A program made the translations under genes and the position numbers. 39,419 nucleotides of DNA from a bacterium (GTDB lineage: Bacteria; Verrucomicrobiota; Kiritimatiellia; RFP12; UBA1067). The stretch is taken from the NCBI GenBank assembly GCA_030537465.1, contig JAUNMP010000018.1, positions 1-39,419 on the forward strand. The letters run 5' to 3'. Every line of letters starts with the position of its first letter. The first letter of the stretch is position 1. The notes beneath the pieces are model-generated. The model did no database searches. It was given only the letters and a program-made list of their open reading frames with translations, and was not told the origin of the DNA. Below are positions 1 to 7,781 of the stretch, piece after piece.

Positions 1-1
1 G

Positions 2-3000
2 AAGAATCTGCTCGTCTCCGAAGGCCGCGTCGTCATCGGCACGAAGGACGATCCCACCGATGCCCCGAACGTCTTCATGAACAACACGATGGGTGTCGGC
101 TGCCGGTCGACGATTGAGAAGGACGAGCGCAAGGAGACGGCGGGCGAACTCGTGATCAACAACGGCGTACTGACGGCTCCCGACTACTGCTACCTTGGCT
201 TCTACAATGGTACGCCGTGGACGGATCCGAATGGCGAGCTGCGTCCGAAGATCACGGTCAATGGCGGCGTCTTCAATGCGAAGGCGATCCGCATGGGACA
301 TGACGGCAACGGCAACATGATGACGGCGTCGCCGACGCTCGAGGTCAACGGCGGCGAGGTGAACCTCGCGTCGGTTCTGGAAATTGCGTGGAACACGTAT
401 TCGCAGGATACGGCCTTTACGCCGGTGGACACGGTCGTGGTGACGGGCGGCGTCGTGCGCGTCAAGACCGACCTCAACATGGGCAACCAGTGGCACTGCC
501 CGGAAGGCGTCCTCATTGTCGGCGGCGAAGGCACGCTCATCGTCTCGAACCAGGTCAATGTCGGCAAGGTCAAGGACGCGCGGCTGCAGAAGGTCTTCCT
601 TGAGGAGGGCGGCGTCCTTCAGACGGGCAAGACGCTCCAGCATACGTCCGAAGCGCCGAGCGAACTCTATTTCCGCGGCGGCGTGTGGCAGCCGGGTCTC
701 AATCGCGCGAATAACTACCAGCTCAATTTCGGCAGCCACAACCACGCCTATGTCGGCAAGGGCGGTCTGAGGATTGATTTCGCCGCCGAATGGGAGAAGG
801 GTGCGAATGATGCCTCGTACATGGAGTTCCAGCAGAAGCTGGAGCGCGATCCCGAACTCGCCGCGGGCGAGGAGGATGGCGGGTGCCTCTTCAGCGGACA
901 CACGACGGCCATTCTGCGCAATGGGTCGAGCAACTCGACGTTTGCGGGTCCCGTCGTCTCGACGAACGGCTTCATCTTCGGCGTCGACAACCGGTCCGAC
1001 TGGTTTGAGACGCGCACGTTCATCGTCCATGAGGACGGCGGTCTGCGCGCCTCGGGCGACGGTATGCTCTTCAAGGATCTGACGCTCGGCACGGCCGGCG
1101 GCACGAAGGCGATCACGCTCGACTACTGCAACAACGCGAACTTCAAGGCGCTGGTGGCGAAGGAAAGCCTCAAGGTGCTCTCGCCGGTGACGGTGAGCTT
1201 CCATCGTCCGGGCGGTTCGTCCAACACGTACACGATGCGCGAAGGCACGATCGACGTCCTCTACTACAACGCCGCGGACGATGCGAACGTGCCGCTCGAG
1301 ATGTTCGTCGCCAACGACCGCTTCCCGGCCTACACGATGACGTATGCGAAGAGCGACGTGACGAGCGAGGTCTCGACGAAGTACGTCGGCATGAAGCGCG
1401 TGACGGTGACGATTGCGCTCGATCCGACGGCGGCGAGCGACGTGTGGACGAACGTGACGACGGGCGGCGCGTGGGAGAACGCGTCGAACTGGAATGGCGA
1501 CACGACGCCGGATGCCGCCGGTGCGCTCGTCCGCTTCGAGCCGGCGACGGCCGCGGCGATTCCGGTGACGGTCGCCGAGACGCACACGGCCGGTCGCGTG
1601 ACGCTCCAGGCGACAGACGGTCAGAAGGGCTACAAGCTTTCGGGTGCGCCCCTTAACCTCAATCACGAGGATATGTTCTCGGCGCCGGAGATCGCGGTGG
1701 CGAGTGGCACGCATGAGCTGGCGAACGGACTCGTCACGGACGACACCTACGCGCGTTCGAATGAAACGACGGCGAACGGCGGGCGCACGGGGGCGATTGC
1801 GCTCAATGTGCAGACGGGGGCGAAGCTGACGGTGACCGGTCCGATCACGACCGACCCGAAGCGCGAGGTCTTCGTCAACAATCCGAAGGGCCAGAATGGC
1901 GGTCTTACGATTCTTAATGGAGAGCTACACACGAAGGAAGTGCGCGTCGAGTCCGGTACGGCCGAGATCGCGGATCTTGCGAAGCTCAACGGGGCGACGC
2001 TCCGCATCGGTCCTGCGACCGTCAATTTGACGGGAGAAGATGCTGAGACCGAGAGCGCGATCATCGCCGATCCGAGCAACAACAAGAAGACGGCGGTCCT
2101 CCGGCTTCAGAACAAGCTGACGCTCAATGGCACGATCACGGCGGGGGCGAACGGGTCCTTCATGAAGACGGGACCGGGCGAACTAGTCCTCAACTCCCTG
2201 GGGTTCAATCAGTTCGGCGGTGCGATCAGCGGTGACAATTGGAATGGCGATACGGCTTGGCCGGCGAACGGCGATTCGCTTGTCCAGGGCAACTCGCCGT
2301 TCTGCCTCGACGAGGGTACGGTCACGTTCGGCCGTCCCGGTCAGCACGTGAACTTCGGCCCCACCTCTGACGTCTTCATCGGCTCCCAGCGCCGGGGCTG
2401 GGACTATGCGACCGACAAGGTGACGCTGAACATGATGGGCGGCACGGCCTGGGCGAGCGTGATGGGCATCGGCCACGGCATGCGCCGCGGCGCGACGGGA
2501 GACGATCTCGCCTACGTCGAGTTCAACCAGTACGACGGTTCGTTCACGAATCAGAACAATGTCTACATCGGCTATGACCTCACGAAGTATGATAGCCACA
2601 TCCGCGCGACGATGAATCTCTTCGGCGGCGAGTACCGCGTCGGCCACTATATCCGCGTCGGACAGACGTACAACAAGTCCGGGGCGAACGAGCCGCTCTC
2701 AACACTCAACGTCGCAACCGGCGCGAAGTTGACGTTCGACTACGCGAGCAACACCGACCAGCACGGCAACCTCTATGTGCCGTACGCGGAAGGCCTTGAT
2801 CAGCTGAAGTCCCACCAGAACCGTGCCTGCGATGCGATCTTCTCGGTCGGTGGCACGGTTGAGAACGCGTATCTCGTTCTCGTCGGTCAGAACGGCGGGC
2901 GTGGCGAGGTGCATCTCGAGGACGGCGGCTTGCTTGACTGCGAGAACATCGTTCATCGCACGTATGCGGATACTCAGGGCACGTACTACTACCACGCGTT

Positions 3001-3697
3001 CAATGTGGCGGACGGCACGTCGTACGTCTACTTCAACGGCGGCGTCTTCGCGCCGCGTTCGAAGATGGATGCGACGAAGGATACGAAGGGCGGCGTTCAG
3101 TACAACGCGACCCTTGGCAACCTGACCGAGGCGGTCGTCCAGACGGGCGGCGCGAAGATCTCGACGGCGAACTGCGCGGCGGAACGCTACACGATCGCGC
3201 AGGAGCTCAAACACGACGCGACGCTTGGCACGACGAAGGACGGCGGTCTTGAAAAGCTCGGCGTGGGCACGCTGGCGTTGGCGACGCCCTCGACCTTTAC
3301 GGGCGACACGGTTGTCCGCGCGGGTACGCTGCTCGTGACGAAGGAGGCGCCGGCGGGCGCGATCCTGCCGAATTCGGCGGTCGAGGTCTGCGAGGGCGCT
3401 ACGCTCGCATTCGAGGCCGGCGCGAAGGCCGAACTGCAGAACCTGAAGATCGGCGAGACGGCCGGCACGGTTTCGGGGCTCGTCGTCGGCAGTGGCATGA
3501 ACGTCTTCCTGCCGGCCGGCGTCGCGAAGGGCTCGAAGCTGCCGCTCACGGTCGAGGGCTGTGTGAATCCCTCGCGTCTGGGCAGCGTGAACATCTTCGT
3601 GGACGGTGCCCAGGACACGCGTCTTGGGCTCGAGCTGAAGGCCGACGGACTCTACGTCGCCGGTTCGAAGCGCGTCACGGTGCTGATTGTCCGGTAA
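2..3697 (+). CDS. Giant exported beta-strand-repeat (autotransporter-passenger-like) protein, 5' end missing
   Basis: The reading frame is open from base 2, so the gene starts outside the window; the first internal ATG is at 77 but is unlikely to be the start. At least 1231 residues are present. They consist of Gly/Thr/Asn-rich beta-strand repeats with recurring VNGG and TGG turns, as in parallel beta-helix passengers. Around 1440-1550 there is a Trp-rich W-x-N-V-T...ASNWNG segment of the kind that opens such domains. PATR-type repeats (TIGR02601/PF12951 family) are visible near 2160-2220 (TGPGELVLN) and 3245-3340 (EKLGVGTLAL, FTGDTVVRAGTLLV). There is no C-terminal transporter barrel and no PEP-CTERM anchor; the protein ends in VTVLIVR. 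It is probably an adhesin or glycan-contact surface protein. The export route and ligand cannot be read from the sequence. Confidence 0.85.
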   Translation, partial: KNLLVSEGRVVIGTKDDPTDAPNVFMNNTMGVGCRSTIEKDERKETAGELVINNGVLTAPDYCYLGFYNGTPWTDPNGELRPKITVNGGVFNAKAIRMGHDGNGNMMTASPTLEVNGGEVNLASVLEIAWNTYSQDTAFTPVDTVVVTGGVVRVKTDLNMGNQWHCPEGVLIVGGEGTLIVSNQVNVGKVKDARLQKVFLEEGGVLQTGKTLQHTSEAPSELYFRGGVWQPGLNRANNYQLNFGSHNHAYVGKGGLRIDFAAEWEKGANDASYMEFQQKLERDPELAAGEEDGGCLFSGHTTAILRNGSSNSTFAGPVVSTNGFIFGVDNRSDWFETRTFIVHEDGGLRASGDGMLFKDLTLGTAGGTKAITLDYCNNANFKALVAKESLKVLSPVTVSFHRPGGSSNTYTMREGTIDVLYYNAADDANVPLEMFVANDRFPAYTMTYAKSDVTSEVSTKYVGMKRVTVTIALDPTAASDVWTNVTTGGAWENASNWNGDTTPDAAGALVRFEPATAAAIPVTVAETHTAGRVTLQATDGQKGYKLSGAPLNLNHEDMFSAPEIAVASGTHELANGLVTDDTYARSNETTANGGRTGAIALNVQTGAKLTVTGPITTDPKREVFVNNPKGQNGGLTILNGELHTKEVRVESGTAEIADLAKLNGATLRIGPATVNLTGEDAETESAIIADPSNNKKTAVLRLQNKLTLNGTITAGANGSFMKTGPGELVLNSLGFNQFGGAISGDNWNGDTAWPANGDSLVQGNSPFCLDEGTVTFGRPGQHVNFGPTSDVFIGSQRRGWDYATDKVTLNMMGGTAWASVMGIGHGMRRGATGDDLAYVEFNQYDGSFTNQNNVYIGYDLTKYDSHIRATMNLFGGEYRVGHYIRVGQTYNKSGANEPLSTLNVATGAKLTFDYASNTDQHGNLYVPYAEGLDQLKSHQNRACDAIFSVGGTVENAYLVLVGQNGGRGEVHLEDGGLLDCENIVHRTYADTQGTYYYHAFNVADGTSYVYFNGGVFAPRSKMDATKDTKGGVQYNATLGNLTEAVVQTGGAKISTANCAAERYTIAQELKHDATLGTTKDGGLEKLGVGTLALATPSTFTGDTVVRAGTLLVTKEAPAGAILPNSAVEVCEGATLAFEAGAKAELQNLKIGETAGTVSGLVVGSGMNVFLPAGVAKGSKLPLTVEGCVNPSRLGSVNIFVDGAQDTRLGLELKADGLYVAGSKRVTVLIVR

Positions 3698-3763
3698 CGA
3701 GTTGTCGAAGACGGTGAATCCGTGACGATGGAGAAGGTCCCAACGCCCGTAGATCTATCCGCC

Positions 3764-3925
3764 ATGAGTGAAGTCAATTATAGACGCAACGGAATGAAGT
3801 ACTCCTCTTTCGGGCACCACAAGTCGATGGCGCCCAAGGCGGGGCTGGTCGCCGGTGATCTGGCGAAAGACGCGCAGAAGGCGAAATCCAGCCGGGAGCG
3901 CCGCGCGATGAAGAAGGGAAAATAG
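3764..3925 (+). CDS. Small basic hypothetical protein (53 aa)
   Basis: I do not recognise this ORF. Starts are possible at 3722, 3728 or 3764; I prefer 3764 because the conserved-looking part begins at MSEVNYRRNGMKYSS, although no clear ribosome-binding site precedes any of them. The product is strongly basic, with many Lys and Arg in the last 20 residues (ending RRAMKKGK), and has no signal peptide or membrane segment. Third codon positions are GC-rich like those of the neighbouring genes, which favours real coding. It lies between the giant repeat protein and the promoter of the metallophosphatase gene. An overlapping minus-strand frame (3778-4041) would run through that promoter and is less likely. 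Confidence 0.4.
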   Translation: MSEVNYRRNGMKYSSFGHHKSMAPKAGLVAGDLAKDAQKAKSSRERRAMKKGK

Positions 3926-3958
3926 CCCCTCTTCAACACCCCGAATTTGAATTTCATC

Positions 3959-3988
3959 TTGCCGTCTTGTGGCGCTAATTGATATAAT
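3959..3988 (+). promoter_or_regulatory. Sigma-70-type promoter of the metallophosphatase gene, predicted leaderless
   Basis: A TTGCCG -35 box (3959-3964) and a perfect TATAAT -10 box (3983-3988) are separated by 18 bases. The ATG at 3995 begins after only six bases, so transcription should start at or next to the start codon and leave no room for a ribosome-binding site. Confidence 0.7.
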
Positions 3989-3994
3989 TCGGGC

Positions 3995-5044
3995 ATGAAA
4001 ATCGAAAAAGCCTTTGTAGTGACGACGGTTCTCGCCGCCATAGGGAGTGTCTTCGGCGCGAACTTCCAGCAGACGCCCTATGTGCAGCACCCGGCGACGA
4101 ATGCGATGAGCCTGATCTGGTTCACAGATTCCGCCTGCGAGGCGACCGTGAAGTGGCGGCCGGAGGCGGGGGGCGACGAACGGCAGGCGGTGACGACGGG
4201 CATCCTCGCGCCCGCGCTCACGAACAACGTCTACCAGGGTGAGTCCGGCATCACGCCGAAGTACCGTCATCGTGTCCGCATGACGGATCTCGAGCCCGGC
4301 ACGCGCTACAGCTACTCGGTCACATTGCCGGACGGCACGAGCTACGCGAACACCTTCAAGACGGCGCCGGAAGGGAATTCGCCCATCCGCTTCATGTACT
4401 TCAACGATTCGGAGACGAAACCGGACAATCCGAACACTTCGGACTGGGCCGACCCGAACAACAACGACAAGACCCGCACCTACTACATCACCCCGACGGA
4501 GGGCTACAAGCAGGGGCTTACGCGCATGAAGAGCCGCAATCCAGACCTTTTCGTGATGGCGGGTGACCTTGCCTGGAAGGGCGGCTATCAGACACACTGG
4601 GACGAGTTCTGGCGGCACAATGCCGGTGGCCTCGGAACCGGCTACGATGACCCCGCCGGATCGATTCCGATCCTCGCCGCAATTGGCAACCACGATCTGC
4701 AGGATGCGGCAGCCTGCCCTCCGAAGGCCAGTGCGCTTGCCCATTGCGAGCATTACCTGGGGGGCGAATCGGCTCTTGAACGCTACCTTTCCTACTTCGA
4801 GTACGAGCCGAACGGCGTCGACTTCTCGGATGTCGACGACCGCGACCGCAGCCAGATGTTCCACCGCGTCGACTACGGCCCCGTGACGTTCATCTTCCTG
4901 GATACGAACAATGGCGACACAGCGATCCCGAGAAGGATACGAACACGGGGCTTTTCCGCGACCCCGCCGTGGCCGCATCCTATGGTCTGCCGGCAGGACG
5001 GTCTCCCGACTTCAATCCCGGTTCGAAGCAGTACACGTGGCTGA
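3995..5044 (+). CDS. Secreted metallophosphatase, N-terminal part of a frameshifted gene
   Basis: A signal peptide (residues 1-22, ending SVFGA) is followed by a fibronectin-III-like domain at about 25-125, like the N-terminal domain of purple acid phosphatases. The calcineurin-like metallophosphatase domain follows. Metal-binding motifs visible here are AGDLAW (Asp191) and GNHD (231-234). The frame holds the family sequence up to FIFLDTNNGDT and then becomes an unrelated tail from about 4920 to the stop at 5044. The remaining motifs (VVNHQ and CGHDE) continue in another frame in the next entry. A single missing base at about 4920 (GACAC|AGC, where an ACG codon would restore the frame) explains the break. 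The intact protein would run 3995-7767, about 1257 residues. The likely substrate is a phosphoester outside the cytoplasm. Confidence 0.85.
   Translation: MKIEKAFVVTTVLAAIGSVFGANFQQTPYVQHPATNAMSLIWFTDSACEATVKWRPEAGGDERQAVTTGILAPALTNNVYQGESGITPKYRHRVRMTDLEPGTRYSYSVTLPDGTSYANTFKTAPEGNSPIRFMYFNDSETKPDNPNTSDWADPNNNDKTRTYYITPTEGYKQGLTRMKSRNPDLFVMAGDLAWKGGYQTHWDEFWRHNAGGLGTGYDDPAGSIPILAAIGNHDLQDAAACPPKASALAHCEHYLGGESALERYLSYFEYEPNGVDFSDVDDRDRSQMFHRVDYGPVTFIFLDTNNGDTAIPRRIRTRGFSATPPWPHPMVCRQDGLPTSIPVRSSTRG
4914..4924 (+). other. Apparent single-base deletion (frameshift) in the metallophosphatase gene
   Basis: The plus-strand frame moves back by one at about 4920. Inserting one base after GACAC joins ...LDTNNGDT to SDPEKDTNTG and restores one continuous metallophosphatase. 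No X-XXY-YYZ slippery heptamer is present, which argues against programmed -1 slippage. Both sides show normal codon use and no other damage, so either an assembly or sequencing error or a very recent mutation fits. Confidence 0.75.
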
Positions 5045-7767
5045 CGAACCAGCTCGCCGACGCGCAGCAGAAGGCGAAGTTCACCTTCGTCGTGAACCAT
5101 CAATGCCCGTATTCGGCGGGCTACCACAACCGCACGAACGTGACGGAAAGCGGCGAGTGGCTCTCCGGCCGCGCGGTGCGCGTGTTGAAGGACGTGATGC
5201 TGAAATACGGCGTGGATGGCTGGCTCTGCGGCCACGACGAGATGATGGAACATGCGCGCATCGAGGGCGAGGAGATCCTGCCGGACGGCACGGCGCGTCC
5301 GCACAGCGTTGATGTCTTCGACATGGGCACGATCGGAAACGGCCTACGCGGCGGCTTCATCACCAACGAGGGAAAGAACCTCGTCAAGACGCAGCGCGTC
5401 TACGAAGACGGCACGAAGGAGATCTTCCGCGCCTACGTCGACGAGCCCGAGGTCTGGGAGAACGGCGTGCTCGTGGCGGGGGGCGTCCATTACACGCATA
5501 TGGAAGTGGACGTCCAGGAGGCCGAGCCCGGCCTCTGGACGTGCACGATGACGCCGAACTACCTCTTCACCTCCAACTCCAACGGCAAAGTCGGCAGCGA
5601 ATGGCGCACGTACAATGATGTGCTGGTGCTCACGAACGATTTGCGCGCCCCTGTCGTTCCAGAAGGCATGCTTGTTCTCAAGACCGCAGGAACGCTCGCA
5701 AGTTCCATGGCTGTGGAGGGGGCGTCGCTTGCGGACATCTCCTCCTACACGCAGATCGTCGTCAACTGCCAGGGAACAATCAAGAGTGATACGTCGATTG
5801 CCTCCTGGACGGGGGACCTGCGCATTCGTGCGGGTGCGGTCCTGGAGGTGACGGTGAACGGAGCCCTTGGCGCGGCCTCCGGCAAGATCTTCATCGAGAA
5901 CGGCGGCCAGCTGAAGATGGCGATGGCGACGGCCGCCACCTGGGTTCAGACGAAGAAGACCTGCTACTTCGAAGGCGAAGGGCCGGATGGCATGGGGGCG
6001 CTCTACAATACGTCCCCCAATCACGAGAACGGCAACTGCCTATGGCCGTATACGCTGATCATGACGGGAGATGCGCGTTGGTACAATGGCGGCTCGGGAT
6101 CACAGGATGTCTATGGCGGTTCGATCGACATGAACGGCCACACGCTGACATATGGCATCAACGGACGTTTCCACAATGTCACCATCCGCAATCCAGGGCA
6201 CATCGTCGTCGTCAAGGGCGGCATGCTGATCCAGGGGAACTGCAATTTCGGAGGTACGCACGCGAACACGATCACGTTCAAATCCGGTGCGACCTGTCGC
6301 TTCTGGGGACTGCCCGGGACGACGCCTTGGACACTGGTGTTCGATTCTGGGTCATTCCTCTATCCCGGAAACAGCGTGAACGATTGGCAGGGACCTGTCA
6401 TTCTGAACACCCTTGTCCCGATGCAGCGGTGGAATGAAGATATCGTCATGCGGTTCACGAATGTTGTCTCTGGTGTGGGCGGTATCACATATGCTTCCGG
6501 GCGCACAACGCGGATGACGCTTCATCTTTCCAATCCGGACAACGACTTCCAGGGGGGCGTCAGTCTGAACGAAAGTACGCTGCAGCTTACGGCGTCAGGG
6601 GCATTGCCGATGTCGGGAGGAGCTGCTCGGATCAAGAACGGGACCGTGCTCCTCAGTGGTCTCACGCACTACGACCTGCCGGCCGCCGAACTTATGGCGA
6701 CGGGCATGGTGTTGAATGGTACGGGACGCTGGCATGGCGGTCTTGTGAAGAAAGAGGCAGGAACGCTTGTCTATGAGTCTGGCGTGGGTGGTGATCTGCT
6801 GGACATTCAGGGGGGCTGTGTGAAATTCGTGCGCAGCAACCGGGGCCTCTTCGAGGGAATCGTCACTGGACAAGGTCTCTTTGACGCGGCTTGGAACGCC
6901 GGTCTTTGTCCAACCAACGCAATAGCCGACTGTCCTCGCTATTCCTATTTGAACACGTCATCCGGGTGGAAAGACTACATGTACGTGTCCTATACGGGCT
7001 ATCTCTGGAACCGGAGTTCAGAACCTGTGGTCTGGACGTTCGGGTGCGACATCGATGACAATGCTCAGCTTGCGATCAACGATGCGGTTGTCATTAATCA
7101 TGCGGGATGGACAAAGCCGTCTTTCGGCACCGTGACGCTCAATCCCGGGGCCAACAAGTTTACGTGGCGTATGGTCAACTGGACGGGCGGCGGCGGCGGC
7201 ACGGCCGGTCAGAACAATCCGTGGTCTCTCGCGAAGGCGCTCGCCTACCACGTCGGGGCGACCGAATCGACGAATCCGGCTGACTACACCGCCTTCACGG
7301 CGGCGGATGCGGGAACACTATTCACAATTACCGACGGAACGAATCCGGACGAACTGAAGCAATTCCTTCCGGTCTTCAACAAGGTTCGACTGGCTTCGGG
7401 CACGGAACTTGACCTGAATGGATTCAGCTATGTGGTCCAGGAACTTGAAGGACCAGGACGGGTTTCCAACGGTCAGTTGACGGTCGCGTCCAAATGGACG
7501 ATGTCCGCTGCTGACATTCGGACGGGGAACTCCTTTGAGACCACCGACGCGCTGGCTTTCGCCGAGGGTGCGGTTGTTGACGTTTCGGACATCGCCCAGC
7601 TGCCGGTGGTGTCTTCTGACAAGGCCTACGTCCTCGGCCGTGCGGCTCAGGTGACGGGTACGCCGGCTGTCTCCTCCGCTCTGGCGGTTCAGAAGTGGCG
7701 CGTGCGGGTCGAGGAGAATGTCGTCAAGCTGTACCACAATTCAGGGATCACGATTTTCGTTCGCTAA
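4921..7767 (+). CDS. Metallophosphatase C-terminal half plus long beta-rich passenger, continuation of a frameshifted gene
   Basis: This frame continues the phosphatase directly, reading SDPEKDTNTGLFRDP and on into SKQYTWLTNQLADAQ. It supplies the missing catalytic motifs VVNHQCPYS (about 5090) and CGHDEMMEH (about 5228). A GTG at 4969 is the first start-like codon in the frame, but I see no ribosome-binding site and no signal peptide, so independent translation is unlikely. After about 5650 the protein becomes a beta-helix/PATR-like passenger. A PA14-like stretch (about 6960-7260, with DIDDNAQLAINDAVVINHAG) follows, and then a last beta-rich segment ending in SGITIFVR. The ending resembles that of the upstream giant protein. 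The next gene begins 14 bases downstream with its own ribosome-binding site. Enzyme plus passenger in one chain suggests a cell-surface phosphatase. Confidence 0.75.
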   Translation, partial: SDPEKDTNTGLFRDPAVAASYGLPAGRSPDFNPGSKQYTWLTNQLADAQQKAKFTFVVNHQCPYSAGYHNRTNVTESGEWLSGRAVRVLKDVMLKYGVDGWLCGHDEMMEHARIEGEEILPDGTARPHSVDVFDMGTIGNGLRGGFITNEGKNLVKTQRVYEDGTKEIFRAYVDEPEVWENGVLVAGGVHYTHMEVDVQEAEPGLWTCTMTPNYLFTSNSNGKVGSEWRTYNDVLVLTNDLRAPVVPEGMLVLKTAGTLASSMAVEGASLADISSYTQIVVNCQGTIKSDTSIASWTGDLRIRAGAVLEVTVNGALGAASGKIFIENGGQLKMAMATAATWVQTKKTCYFEGEGPDGMGALYNTSPNHENGNCLWPYTLIMTGDARWYNGGSGSQDVYGGSIDMNGHTLTYGINGRFHNVTIRNPGHIVVVKGGMLIQGNCNFGGTHANTITFKSGATCRFWGLPGTTPWTLVFDSGSFLYPGNSVNDWQGPVILNTLVPMQRWNEDIVMRFTNVVSGVGGITYASGRTTRMTLHLSNPDNDFQGGVSLNESTLQLTASGALPMSGGAARIKNGTVLLSGLTHYDLPAAELMATGMVLNGTGRWHGGLVKKEAGTLVYESGVGGDLLDIQGGCVKFVRSNRGLFEGIVTGQGLFDAAWNAGLCPTNAIADCPRYSYLNTSSGWKDYMYVSYTGYLWNRSSEPVVWTFGCDIDDNAQLAINDAVVINHAGWTKPSFGTVTLNPGANKFTWRMVNWTGGGGGTAGQNNPWSLAKALAYHVGATESTNPADYTAFTAADAGTLFTITDGTNPDELKQFLPVFNKVRLASGTELDLNGFSYVVQELEGPGRVSNGQLTVASKWTMSAADIRTGNSFETTDALAFAEGAVVDVSDIAQLPVVSSDKAYVLGRAAQVTGTPAVSSALAVQKWRVRVEENVVKLYHNSGITIFVR

Positions 7768-7781
7768 TTGGAGTTCGGACA

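Noticed and set aside
4914..4924. Programmed -1 ribosomal frameshift in the metallophosphatase gene
   Set aside because: No slippery heptamer or downstream pseudoknot is visible, so a missing base is simpler.
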